A stretch of 10,880 nt of DNA from Campylobacteraceae bacterium (GCA_026982175.1 JALSHP010000331.1:1-10880); one strand, 5' to 3'. Positions 1 through 7,418 are shown, counted from the first letter of the stretch. The notes: a model not told the origin generated them from the letters alone. Made by a program: numbers and translations.

Positions 1-96
1 CTCAAACACCTCATCACGTTGATAATAGTGTCCAACCACCGTGACAGGAAGTTCTTGCTTCAATCTCTCTATTTCTTTTCTATAATCTATGCTCAT
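1..96 (-). CDS. nadA: Probable quinolinate synthase NadA, N-terminal fragment (5' end only)
   Basis: Reading the minus strand from an ATG at 96 gives an uninterrupted 32-codon frame that runs off the window. It begins MSIDYRKEIERLKQELPV and continues with GHYYQRDEVFE. A lysine-rich helix followed by a (G/A)H(Y/F)YQ segment is typical of the start of NadA, the 4Fe-4S enzyme that condenses iminoaspartate with dihydroxyacetone phosphate to make quinolinate for NAD synthesis. A minus-strand AGGTAA (102-107) lies just upstream of the ATG as a ribosome binding site. The gene diverges from plsY. Only 32 residues are visible, none of the cluster-binding cysteines is in view, and the assignment rests on recall of the family's N-terminus. 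Confidence 0.7.
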   Translation of the reverse strand, partial: MSIDYRKEIERLKQELPVTVVGHYYQRDEVFE

Positions 97-180
97 TTTT
101 ATTACCTAACATATAATTTAGGAGAAAATACCATATTTTTAGTTAAAATTGCGATAATAATAATTAATCTTGGAGATTTT
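97..180 (+). promoter_or_regulatory. Divergent nadA/plsY intergenic region with candidate plsY promoter
   Basis: These 84 AT-rich bases separate the minus-strand nadA start from the plsY start. A TATAAT at 112-117 is a possible -10 box for plsY, without a convincing -35 box, as is common in Campylobacterota. The plsY ribosome binding site GGAG is at 172-175, five bases before the ATG. The promoter call is weak because TATAAT-like strings are frequent in DNA this rich in A and T. Confidence 0.35.
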
Positions 181-792
181 ATGACAAATATACTTCTTTA
201 CCTAATCGCTTACTTTTTAGCATCTGTTCCTTTTGGATTTATCTTAGCAAAAGTGTTTGCAGATGTAGATGTTCGACAAGAAGGAAGTGGTAATATTGGG
301 GCGACAAATGTCTTAAGAGTTCTTAAAGAAAAAGCACCTCACTTAGCCAAAAAACTTACCATGGCAACCTTTGCACTTGACGCGCTTAAAGGAGCTGTTA
401 TTATTTTAATTGCCATGGCATTGGGTGCTGAACAAACTGTCCTTTGGACAATCGCAGTACTTTCTGTTTTGGGACACTGTTTCTCTCCTTTTTTAGCATT
501 TGAGGGAGGTAAAGGAGTCGCTACTGGTTTTGGCGTATTGTTAGTAATGCAACCTATTCCTGCACTTATTGCCATTGTGGTGTGGCTTGTAGCAGGGAAA
601 GTACTTAAAATCTCTTCCCTCTCCTCACTCATAGGCTTAGTTGTCCTACTTATTAGCTCTTACATTATTAATCCTACCATCGAGGGCATTGTGGTACATA
701 CTCCTATTTGGATTATCGCTTTTGTTATCTTTTATAAACACATTCCTAATATTATGAGGCTAATTAACAAAGAAGAAGCCAAAGTAGTTTAA
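181..792 (+). CDS. plsY: Acyl-phosphate:glycerol-3-phosphate acyltransferase PlsY
   Basis: This 203-residue integral membrane enzyme transfers the acyl group from acyl phosphate to glycerol-3-phosphate, making lysophosphatidate, the first step of phospholipid synthesis. The three conserved PlsY motifs are present: GSGNIGATN at 35-43, GHCFSPF followed by GGKGVAT (98-115), and a C-terminal FYKHIPNIMRL (184-194). Hydrophobic segments lie at about 3-26, 62-82, 88-108, 115-138, 145-163 and 174-186. The length is usual for the family. The frame is open back to base 19, but the ATG at 181 has a GGAG five bases upstream, and the protein from there starts exactly like PlsY, so the longer reading is rejected. 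Its TAA shares its last base with the folB ATG, which suggests translational coupling. Confidence 0.95.
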   Translation: MTNILLYLIAYFLASVPFGFILAKVFADVDVRQEGSGNIGATNVLRVLKEKAPHLAKKLTMATFALDALKGAVIILIAMALGAEQTVLWTIAVLSVLGHCFSPFLAFEGGKGVATGFGVLLVMQPIPALIAIVVWLVAGKVLKISSLSSLIGLVVLLISSYIINPTIEGIVVHTPIWIIAFVIFYKHIPNIMRLINKEEAKVV

Positions 793-1130
793 TGACCATA
801 CATATAGAAGAACTTCGCTTTGAGTGCATCATAGGCATTTTAGATTTTGAGCGACTAACACCACAAGAGGTAATTGTTAATTTAGAACTCACTTATGATT
901 ACGTTCAAGATGAGTTTATCAATTATGCTGAGGTAATTGAATTGGTTCAACAACGTATGGTCAAGGAAAAGTATGAGCTTCTTGAAACAGCCATTGATGA
1001 GATTATTAGCATGTTATCTCTACGCTATGCTAATCTAAATAGCCTTAATCTAAAAATATCGAAACCCAATATCATCAAAGATGCCAAAGTCTCTCTCTCT
1101 AAACATCATCAAATAGAGAGAAACAAGTAG
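792..1130 (+). CDS. folB: Dihydroneopterin aldolase FolB
   Basis: This 112-residue cytoplasmic protein matches FolB, which cleaves 7,8-dihydroneopterin to 6-hydroxymethyl-dihydropterin and glycolaldehyde in folate synthesis and is normally a homo-octamer. Visible family features are the N-terminal strand ending in GILDFER (15-21, with the glutamate of the ER pair at 20), a PQEV strand start, the YELLET helix (61-66, with pterin-binding-type E65) and a C-terminal LKISKP with K91 where the family has its catalytic lysine. The length is typical. The start is fixed by the TAATG overlap with plsY. In C. jejuni, by recall, folB also sits directly upstream of the cosR regulator, as its homologue does here. 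No terminator with a T-tract follows, so some read-through into the regulator gene is possible. Confidence 0.9.
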   Translation: MTIHIEELRFECIIGILDFERLTPQEVIVNLELTYDYVQDEFINYAEVIELVQQRMVKEKYELLETAIDEIISMLSLRYANLNSLNLKISKPNIIKDAKVSLSKHHQIERNK

Positions 1131-1136
1131 AAACAG

Positions 1137-1193
1137 TTAAGTATGTTTAAGATTTTTTAAAAAATGTCAATAAATATTTAAAAAAACTTTAAA
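1137..1193 (+). repeat. Helically phased TTAA(G/A) repeats upstream of the response regulator
   Basis: TTAAG at 1137-1141 and 1147-1151 and TTAAA at 1157-1161, 1178-1182 and 1189-1193 fall at steps of 10, 10, 21 and 11 bases, so all face the same side of the helix. OmpR-family regulators bind direct repeats about one turn apart, so these could be autoregulatory sites. The alternative is that they are the periodic AT-rich signal known upstream of Campylobacterota sigma-70 promoters. Confidence 0.45.
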
Positions 1194-1207
1194 CTATGAT
1201 TTTTTTG

Positions 1208-1241
1208 TGTTATAATATTATAAATTATAAATGAATAAGGA
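1208..1241 (+). promoter_or_regulatory. Extended -10 promoter and ribosome binding site of the regulator gene
   Basis: TG at 1208-1209, one base, then TATAAT at 1211-1216 forms an extended -10 box. No -35 box is evident, and AT-rich phased tracts lie upstream instead, which fits sigma-70 promoters of this phylum. Transcription would start near 1223. An AAGGA at 1237-1241 is the best ribosome binding site for the ATG at 1254, although the 12-base spacing is long. Confidence 0.6.
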
Positions 1242-1253
1242 ACTTTAAATAAG

Positions 1254-1925
1254 ATGAGAATTTTAATAATAGAAGATGAAGTAACACTCAGCAAAACACT
1301 CTCCGATGGACTTAAAGAGTTTGGATACCAAAATGATGTTGCGGGAAACATTAAAGATGGTGAATACTTTTTAGGAATTAGAAACTACGATTTAGTACTA
1401 CTTGATTGGATGTTACCAGATGGAAATGGTATTGACATGATTACCAAACTTAAAACAACTGCTCCTAAAACAGCTGTCATTGTCCTCTCTGCTAGAGATG
1501 ATAGAAACTCTGAAATAGAAGCACTTAAAGCTGGTGCAGATGATTATGTTAGAAAACCATTTGACTTTGAAGTTTTAACCACAAGAATTGAAGCAAAACT
1601 TCGTTTTGGTGGCTCAAATATCATTGAAATTGATGACTTAATCATTAACCCTGAAGAGGAAAAAATCATCTACGAAGGAACAGAGATTGAGCTTAAAGGG
1701 AAACCTTTTGAAGTACTTACGCACTTAGCAATGCATAAAGACCAAATTGTCTCTAAAGAGCAACTCCTTGATGCTATTTGGGAAGAGCCAGAGCTCGTAA
1801 CCCCAAATGTCATTGAAGTTGCTATTAATCAAATTAGACAAAAAATGGATAAACCATTAAACATCACCACCATTGAAACCGTAAGAAGAAGAGGTTATAG
1901 ATTTTGCTTTCCAAAAGGAGCTTAA
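1254..1925 (+). CDS. hsrA: OmpR-family response regulator, HsrA/CosR type, with intact receiver
   Basis: This 223-residue DNA-binding response regulator has a receiver domain (about 1-118) and an OmpR/PhoB winged helix (about 125-220). The receiver has all the classical phosphorylation residues: acidic pair E7/D8, acceptor D51 in LLDWMLPDGNG, S79 and K101-P102. The C-terminal half (EEKIIYEG, ELKGKPFEVLTHLA, QIVSKEQLLDAIWEEPE, NVIEVAINQIRQKMDKPL, VRRRGYRF) matches almost word for word what I recall of Helicobacter pylori HsrA (HP1043) and Campylobacter CosR, essential regulators of growth, electron transport and oxidative stress genes. Those orthologues lack the acceptor aspartate and have no partner kinase. 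This one keeps the aspartate and overlaps a kinase gene by 22 bases. Flanking folB and ferredoxin genes match the cosR neighbourhood. I infer that it acts by phosphorylation here. Confidence 0.93.
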   Translation: MRILIIEDEVTLSKTLSDGLKEFGYQNDVAGNIKDGEYFLGIRNYDLVLLDWMLPDGNGIDMITKLKTTAPKTAVIVLSARDDRNSEIEALKAGADDYVRKPFDFEVLTTRIEAKLRFGGSNIIEIDDLIINPEEEKIIYEGTEIELKGKPFEVLTHLAMHKDQIVSKEQLLDAIWEEPELVTPNVIEVAINQIRQKMDKPLNITTIETVRRRGYRFCFPKGA

Positions 1926-3208
1926 GACAACGCTTTAGCATTGAACTGGCCATCTTTATGACGGCTGGTCTCTTTGTGATTACCCTTATTCTCTCTTTTT
2001 ATCTTACCTCAACTTTAATGGACAACCTAAAAGCTGAGATGAAAAACCACCTCACTTACACTCAAGCTATTTTTTTTGACCAAGAAGATTATGAAAATCA
2101 TATTGACACCCTTATGCTTAAAGAGCTTTCAAACAATGAAATCACCATCTCTTCAAACCTTGATTTAAAAAAGCACCCTCTTGGTTTTCAGATTTATAAA
2201 AATGATGGGAAAGAGTATCTAACCCTTAGTCAATATTATGAGCCTAAAAAGCTTTACTATACCATTACCCGAAATATTGACCATGAAAAGAGCTTAATCT
2301 CAAATATCTACAAAATGATGTTTGGATTTATTCTTATAGGCATAGTGCTTATTCTTTTTTATGCAAAAAGTCTCTCTGAACGGCTCATGACACCCATGCA
2401 AAAATTAACCCAAAAATTTGCCACCATGCATGAGAATTTATTACATAAGATTGATACAAAAGAGTTACCCAAAGAGTTTATCTCTTTGGCTGACTCTATT
2501 AACTTACTCATTACAAAAGTCTCTACCTCTATTAATTACCGAAAGGAGTTATATATAGGAACTGCCCATGAGCTTAAAACACCTTTAGCCGTCATGCGTC
2601 TTAAAAATCAAATCACTTTAATGAAATATAAAAAGCATGATAAAATTAGAGAGACACTTAATCAAAACATCGAGTCCATTGATACCCTTAATGCAATGAT
2701 TCATAATCTCTTAGAGTTTGGACGTGCAGAAGGGGCTCAATTTGAACAGCCACAGCGATTAAACCTTATTACCCTTATGATGAAAAAATGTGAAGAGTAT
2801 GAGCTTCTAGCCAACTCCCAAGAGAGAAATTTTATTTATCATTTTGATATTCCTCATTTTAGAATTAATGTACAACCCCTACTCTTTATGCAGATTTTTC
2901 AAAATTTTGTTCAAAATGCCCTTAAATTTACGCCTAAAGGTGGTTTAGTTAGTCTCAATACGCGAATGGATTTAAACAATTTTATTATTGAAATTAAAGA
3001 TGAAGGAGAAGGAATTGATGAGAGTAAAGACCTTTTTGCACCATTTCAACGTTCATTGCAATCAACAGGTGCTGGATTAGGACTTTTTTTAGCCCAAAAT
3101 GCCGCTGAATCTATGGGGGTTAATATCTCTCTTAAGAATCGTAAAGATAAACAAGGAGCAATTGCGAGTATCGCCTTTCCTCTAAATAGATTTCTTTTAA
3201 AGAATTAA
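1904..3208 (+). CDS. Membrane sensor histidine kinase, likely partner of the HsrA/CosR-type regulator
   Basis: This 434-residue sensor kinase has a first membrane segment at about 15-37, a small extracytoplasmic sensor (about 38-136) of no recognisable family, a second segment at about 138-154, then a short linker. The dimerisation helix carries AHELKTP (221-227) with phospho-acceptor H222. The ATPase domain has an N-box (NFVQNALKF, 334-342), a G1 box DEGEGI (366-371) and a glycine-rich STGAGLGLFLAQNAA (387-401), so it should be active. The start is taken as TTG at 1904, because AGAGG at 1890-1894 is well spaced and the frame contains the whole first membrane helix. The next in-frame ATG, at 1958, would cut into that helix. 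The 22-base overlap with the regulator argues for coupled translation and a cognate pair. The signal is unknown. Confidence 0.92.
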   Translation: MLSKRSLRQRFSIELAIFMTAGLFVITLILSFYLTSTLMDNLKAEMKNHLTYTQAIFFDQEDYENHIDTLMLKELSNNEITISSNLDLKKHPLGFQIYKNDGKEYLTLSQYYEPKKLYYTITRNIDHEKSLISNIYKMMFGFILIGIVLILFYAKSLSERLMTPMQKLTQKFATMHENLLHKIDTKELPKEFISLADSINLLITKVSTSINYRKELYIGTAHELKTPLAVMRLKNQITLMKYKKHDKIRETLNQNIESIDTLNAMIHNLLEFGRAEGAQFEQPQRLNLITLMMKKCEEYELLANSQERNFIYHFDIPHFRINVQPLLFMQIFQNFVQNALKFTPKGGLVSLNTRMDLNNFIIEIKDEGEGIDESKDLFAPFQRSLQSTGAGLGLFLAQNAAESMGVNISLKNRKDKQGAIASIAFPLNRFLLKN

Positions 3209-3304
3209 CTTACTTTATTGAAATTAAGACTCATTTTAACGAAAGCATAAGCTTCATTAAGTTATAAATCAAAAGAAATAATAAACTATAAAGTGAGTAT
3301 ATAA

Positions 3305-3556
3305 ATGGCATTATTAATTGCAGATGATTGTATTGCATGTGACGCATGTAGAGAAGAGTGTCCTAACGAGGCTATTGAAGAGAATGACCCAATTTACATT
3401 ATTGATTCAGACCGTTGTACAGAGTGTGTGGGGCATTATGATGAACCACAATGTATTGCTGTTTGTCCTGTGGATTGTATTGGTTCGGACCCAGATAATG
3501 TTGAAACTGTTGAAGAGTTAAAATTTAAATTCTCTCAACTAGATTTAGAAGAATAA
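3305..3556 (+). CDS. fdxB: 2[4Fe-4S] ferredoxin, Alvin (Allochromatium) type
   Basis: This 83-residue acidic protein is a small soluble electron carrier. Cluster one is bound by C9-x2-C12-x2-C15-x3-C19. The second set is C38-x2-C41-x8-C50-x3-C54, whose eight-residue insertion and C-terminal acidic extension define the Alvin subgroup of bacterial ferredoxins, known for very low redox potentials. An extra cysteine, C58, lies four residues after the last ligand. The start is ATG 3305, with a weak AGTGAG (3292-3297) upstream. A 96-base gap separates it from the kinase. It has no clear strong promoter of its own, so it may be read with the two-component genes. It ends ten bases before ppx. By recall, C. 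jejuni fdxB and an H. pylori ferredoxin gene also sit next to a ppx/gppA gene. Confidence 0.93.
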   Translation: MALLIADDCIACDACREECPNEAIEENDPIYIIDSDRCTECVGHYDEPQCIAVCPVDCIGSDPDNVETVEELKFKFSQLDLEE

Positions 3557-3566
3557 AAACTCCTTT

Positions 3567-5057
3567 ATGCAAGTCTGTACTGCCGTCATTGACATTGGTT
3601 CAAACTCTGCTAGACTTGTTATCTATCAAAAAAGTAGTAACTATGGCTTTCACCTTATTTGCGAAAGAAAATCCAAAGTACGCATTGGTGAAGGTGCTTA
3701 TGAAAAAGGTGGAGAGCTTCAACAACAAGGTATAAACCGTGCCTATTTGGCACTTAAAGAGTTTATGAATACCACCAAACATTACCCCATTGACAAAATT
3801 TTATGTGTTGCCACTTCAGCCTTGCGAGATGCACCAAATGGTTCTGATTTTACCGCTTGGATTAAAAAAGAGCTTGACCTAGAGATAGAGATTATAGAGG
3901 GAACAAAAGAGGCATACTTTGGTGCAATAGCAGCAAAAAATCTTCTTCCTATCAAAGATGGCATTACCATAGATATTGGTGGAGGCTCATCTGATTTGGC
4001 ACTTTTAAAAAATTCTAAAATCATAAATACCTACTCTCTAAACCTTGGTACAGTAAGGCTAAAAGAACTCTTTTTCGACAAAAATAGACCCCTTAATGAG
4101 GCTCGTGAGTTTATACGAAAAGCTTTAAAAGCACTACCAAAAGAGTTTGAACATAGCTTAGCCATTGGTATTGGAGGAACAGCACGAACCCTCTCTAAAG
4201 CGATTATGAAACTAGAAGCCTATCCCTTTAATAATATTCATGCTTTTGAATATAAAGTAGAAAATCATCAAGATTATTTAAAAAATATCTCTGAAGCAAA
4301 CCTTGATTTACTCAAATATTTACACATTCCCAAAGGACGTTTTGACACCATTCGTGAGGGTACATTAATATGGGAGGAGTTACTCTTTCATCTTAAATCT
4401 AAAAATGTCATCACCTCTGGTGTTGGCGTTAGAGAAGGTATCTTTTTAGATGATTTTCTCAAAGGTACACGCCAATTTCCTAAACATTTAAATCCTAGCA
4501 TACAAAGTATCTTAGACCGTTTTGATGTACCACATATTAACACAACAAAAAGAGTGGAAAATAGCAAAAAGATTTTTCAACTTTTTCTAAAAGATAAGAA
4601 AGTCAAAAAGCGACACTTAAAAGAACTCCTCTATGCCATAGAGCTTTCAGAAATAGGCTACAAATTTAATATCTATCAATCATATGAACATACTTTTAAT
4701 GTGGTCATCAAAGAGTTAAATTATGCCATTACCCACAAAGAGCTTCTCTTGACGGCAATGATTTTAAGATTTGGGGGAAATGATTTATATGAAAAAAGTA
4801 TCTATAAAAAGTATAAAGATTTACTTCCAAAGCGAGAAGAGTTTGAGTATCTAAGTTTTATCTATACACTAATCACAAGCCTCTTTGACCAGACAGCTTT
4901 AAAAGATTTTGATTTTATTTTAGAGGAGAATAGACTCTCCATCATAGCAAAAGGTTCACTCTATCTTGCCAAAGAAAAGCTCAAAGATATTGAGAAGCCT
5001 AAAGGGTTAAACGTAGATTTTTTGGATGAACAAGTAGTCCCCTCTTATCATTTCTAA
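3567..5057 (+). CDS. ppx: Exopolyphosphatase / guanosine pentaphosphate phosphohydrolase (Ppx/GppA family)
   Basis: This 496-residue cytoplasmic enzyme belongs to the ASKHA-fold Ppx/GppA family, which removes terminal phosphate from polyphosphate or turns pppGpp into ppGpp, linking phosphate storage to the stringent response. The N-terminal half shows the family signature: DIGSNSARLVIY (9-20), ATSALRDA (82-89), EGTKEAYFGAIAA (111-123), the phosphate loop DIGGGSSD (136-143) and GIGGTARTL (201-209). Residues from about 310 onward form a helical HD-like extension of the usual length. Sequence alone does not separate Ppx from GppA activity. The start at ATG 3567 is ten bases after the ferredoxin stop. 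No strong ribosome binding site is visible, which suggests coupling. The gene converges on bamA, and a hairpin covers its stop codon. Confidence 0.92.
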   Translation: MQVCTAVIDIGSNSARLVIYQKSSNYGFHLICERKSKVRIGEGAYEKGGELQQQGINRAYLALKEFMNTTKHYPIDKILCVATSALRDAPNGSDFTAWIKKELDLEIEIIEGTKEAYFGAIAAKNLLPIKDGITIDIGGGSSDLALLKNSKIINTYSLNLGTVRLKELFFDKNRPLNEAREFIRKALKALPKEFEHSLAIGIGGTARTLSKAIMKLEAYPFNNIHAFEYKVENHQDYLKNISEANLDLLKYLHIPKGRFDTIREGTLIWEELLFHLKSKNVITSGVGVREGIFLDDFLKGTRQFPKHLNPSIQSILDRFDVPHINTTKRVENSKKIFQLFLKDKKVKKRHLKELLYAIELSEIGYKFNIYQSYEHTFNVVIKELNYAITHKELLLTAMILRFGGNDLYEKSIYKKYKDLLPKREEFEYLSFIYTLITSLFDQTALKDFDFILEENRLSIIAKGSLYLAKEKLKDIEKPKGLNVDFLDEQVVPSYHF

Positions 5058-5080
5058 TAAGAGGATAAAAAATTATTTTT
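5041..5080 (+). terminator. Rho-independent terminator of the regulator-kinase-ferredoxin-ppx unit
   Basis: CCTCTTAT (5041-5048) and ATAAGAGG (5057-5064) form a perfect 8-bp stem with an 8-base loop. The stem starts inside the last ppx codons, and the TAA stop (5055-5057) lies at the loop edge. An A/T-rich stretch with a run of five T (5076-5080) follows. On the minus strand, the side downstream of bamA lacks a T-run after the stem, so it terminates mainly rightward reading. The T-run begins about 11 bases after the stem, so strength is uncertain. Confidence 0.65.
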
Positions 5081-5084
5081 CTCC

Positions 5085-7343
5085 TTAAAATTTCTGTCCC
5101 ATGGTAAATTCAAAGTTAGAGGTTTGGTCATAACTCTCTGGATTAATGGCTCTACCAAACACTAAGTTAATAGGTCCCATTGGAGAAAACCACTCTAAGG
5201 CGACACCATATCCCTCTCTTGTAAGTGCTGTCACACCCTCCCCTCCGACTATACCATGGTCATAGAAAAAGGCTAAACGCATTTTTGCTGCTTTTGAAAG
5301 AGGAATACTTGCTTCAACTGTATTAATTAAACTTTGCGTTCCTCCCTGAAGAATTCTTGTGTCATTCTCATCTCGTTCAAAGGGCGTAATACTATAAGGC
5401 TGAAATCCTCTTACACTTCCAATCCCCCCCATAAAGAGTTTTTCTGGAATCGAGATATTCCCTTGGTCTTTTAAATATCTAGCTCTTACTTTATAGCGTA
5501 AAATTAAATCATAATCAATAATATCTTCAAGCCCATAATATGCCCCAAATCTAGCAGAAGCATCCACAAATTTTTGGTCACCACCAACACCAGAGTACCC
5601 TAAGTTCCCTCCTAAGATAATTCCCTCACGAGGCGTATAAAAGTCATCTGTGCTATCATAGTTAAGCCCTACTGAAAAAGTACTTTTCGCATAGTTTAAA
5701 TCTGTTGGGGTAAAAATAAACTGCCCATAATCAAACTGAGCTTGAGGATTATTACTATTGTTTGCATCAGTCGCTTTATTTTCAGAGAAACTATAATTCA
5801 ATGAGCCATAAAGGTTACGTGTTATCTGTTTACCAATATTTAGACTCGCACCAACACTCCTTTGGTCATAGGTTGTGTACTGAATCTCATTTTGATAAAT
5901 ACTCCCACCCATACTATATTCGCTGTCCCAAACTCTAGGATTTTGGATATTTAAAGAGTAATTTTTAGAGATTTTAGAGAGGTTAAAAGAGACCCCAGCG
6001 TTGATACCTGAACCAATAATATTTCTATCAGAGAGAGAAGCAGAGACCATTGCCCCTTGGAATGAGCCATACCCACCACCAGCTTGAATACTCCCTGTCG
6101 CCGTCTCTTTAACTTTAACCAATAAGTTCATGGAGTTTGAAGAAACACGCTCTTTTTCAATATCTACTTTTTCAAAATATCCTCTACGCCCTAAAGCATT
6201 TTTTGAATCTTTTAAATCGGTCAAAGAGAAAAGGTCTCCAGGAGCTAAATAGATGTCCCTTCTAATAACCCTATCAATGGTTGTATGGTTTCCAGAGATA
6301 ATAACATCATTAATCGTTACTTTTTCTCCAGGAGTAACAGTATAGAGAATATCAACTGTTTTAGCTTGTTTGTTTTGCTTGAAATTTGGTCGAACACGCA
6401 CAAAAGCGTACCCTAAGTTGGCAACTTGCTCTTCAATATAAGCTTTATCTTTACGGAGTTTATTGATGTTAAATACTTTTCCCTCTAAAGATTTTAGTTC
6501 ATATTTTAGACTACTAAGCTCCATACCTTCAACGTTGCCTTCTATACTAATGCTGTTTATTGTATATTGCTCCCCTTCAGAGATTTTATAGGTCACATCT
6601 GCTTTATATGCCCCTGCATCTACTCTCATTAAAGGGTCAGATACAGTAGCATCCATATAACCTTGTTGCATATAGACATCTTGTGCTCTTCTTCCATCGA
6701 GTGCTAAATCGTCTAAATGGGCTACCCCATCATTTAGTCCAGGGAACCAACCCATGAAATCTTCTTCTCGGTTAGCGAGTGCTGATTCTAAATCAGAACT
6801 ATCTACTTTGTCAGCTCCTGAAAATTCAATCTTCTCTATGTAAATTTTTTCACCCTTATTGACATTGAAGACTAAAGCAACACTCTCCTCTTTTGGCTCA
6901 ACATCAATTTCAACAACCGTATCGTAATACCCCTCAGCCTCTATCTTTTTAATGAGTCTCTTTTTTGCCATCTCCACTTTACGGGCATCATACAAGTCAC
7001 CTTTACGTAAACCAATGGCAATAAACTCCGCCTCTTGCTCATCACTAGAGCTATAACCATTCATTTCAAGTTTAGAGATGGTGGATTTCTCTGTAAATTT
7101 ATAGACCAATCCTCCATTTTTAGTTACAGAGACCACAATGTCAGAAAAATACCCTTGACGATAAAATGCTTTAATGGATTCATCTATTTTATTAATGTCA
7201 AACGTATCACCTACATTAATTTTTGAAATTTCAGTTGCCACTTCATTGGAGATATGGAGTAAGCCATTATATTGAACTGAAGTGATATTTTGGGAAAGAA
7301 GTATGGAGCTAAGTCCAACAGATAAAGTAAAAAGTTTTTTCAT
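5085..7343 (-). CDS. bamA: Outer-membrane protein assembly factor BamA (Omp85)
   Basis: This 752-residue outer-membrane protein is the central, essential subunit of the machinery that folds beta-barrel proteins into the outer membrane. It begins with a signal peptide (MKKLFTLSVGLSSILLS, about 1-17). Five POTRA repeats follow, at about 20-90, 91-165, 167-260, 262-340 and 342-415. Their typical YxxxGY(F/Y/A) helices are visible, for example FYRQGYFSDIVV, IEAEGYYDTVV, YMQQGYMDATV, VANLGYAFVRV and LGRRGYFEKVDIE. The C-terminal barrel (about 416-752) carries the GGIGSVRGF lid-loop motif with VRGF at 644-647, and ends in FTMGQKF with the terminal aromatic residue needed for assembly. Length is normal. 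The gene diverges from tyrA, as recalled for C. jejuni, and its start has AAGGAA (7355-7360) upstream on the minus strand. Confidence 0.96.
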   Translation of the reverse strand: MKKLFTLSVGLSSILLSQNITSVQYNGLLHISNEVATEISKINVGDTFDINKIDESIKAFYRQGYFSDIVVSVTKNGGLVYKFTEKSTISKLEMNGYSSSDEQEAEFIAIGLRKGDLYDARKVEMAKKRLIKKIEAEGYYDTVVEIDVEPKEESVALVFNVNKGEKIYIEKIEFSGADKVDSSDLESALANREEDFMGWFPGLNDGVAHLDDLALDGRRAQDVYMQQGYMDATVSDPLMRVDAGAYKADVTYKISEGEQYTINSISIEGNVEGMELSSLKYELKSLEGKVFNINKLRKDKAYIEEQVANLGYAFVRVRPNFKQNKQAKTVDILYTVTPGEKVTINDVIISGNHTTIDRVIRRDIYLAPGDLFSLTDLKDSKNALGRRGYFEKVDIEKERVSSNSMNLLVKVKETATGSIQAGGGYGSFQGAMVSASLSDRNIIGSGINAGVSFNLSKISKNYSLNIQNPRVWDSEYSMGGSIYQNEIQYTTYDQRSVGASLNIGKQITRNLYGSLNYSFSENKATDANNSNNPQAQFDYGQFIFTPTDLNYAKSTFSVGLNYDSTDDFYTPREGIILGGNLGYSGVGGDQKFVDASARFGAYYGLEDIIDYDLILRYKVRARYLKDQGNISIPEKLFMGGIGSVRGFQPYSITPFERDENDTRILQGGTQSLINTVEASIPLSKAAKMRLAFFYDHGIVGGEGVTALTREGYGVALEWFSPMGPINLVFGRAINPESYDQTSNFEFTMGQKF

Positions 7344-7354
7344 ATAGTTAATTA

Positions 7355-7368
7355 TTCCTTCTATTATA
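7355..7368 (-). promoter_or_regulatory. bamA: bamA promoter -10 box and ribosome binding site
   Basis: On the minus strand, TATAAT (7368 down to 7363), preceded directly by TG, is a plausible -10 box. AAGGAA (7360 down to 7355) is a ribosome binding site 11 bases from the ATG. The two elements are almost adjacent, so if this -10 is used the message would start within or next to the ribosome binding site. A promoter further upstream in the 7344-7453 spacer is also possible. Confidence 0.4.
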
Positions 7369-7418
7369 CATCTAAGTTAATAAATAGCCATTAGTGTATC
7401 TGTTTTTCACTAAAAAAG

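Noticed and set aside
19..180. Upstream extension of plsY to base 19
   Set aside because: The extra residues do not resemble PlsY, would overlap nadA on the other strand, and the ATG at 181 has a good ribosome binding site.
1094..1121. TCTCTCT / AGAGAGA inverted repeat at the end of folB as a terminator
   Set aside because: The 7-bp stem has a 14-base loop, lies wholly in coding sequence and has no T-run after it.
1231..1248. Five-codon frame (ATG to TAA) just before the regulator gene as a leader peptide
   Set aside because: It is very short in AT-rich DNA, and the only nearby AAGGA lies inside it rather than before it. Chance is enough.
3236..3260. Imperfect inverted repeat between the kinase and ferredoxin genes
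   Set aside because: The stem has a mismatch and a bulge and no T-run follows. It could be an operator, but nothing further supports it.
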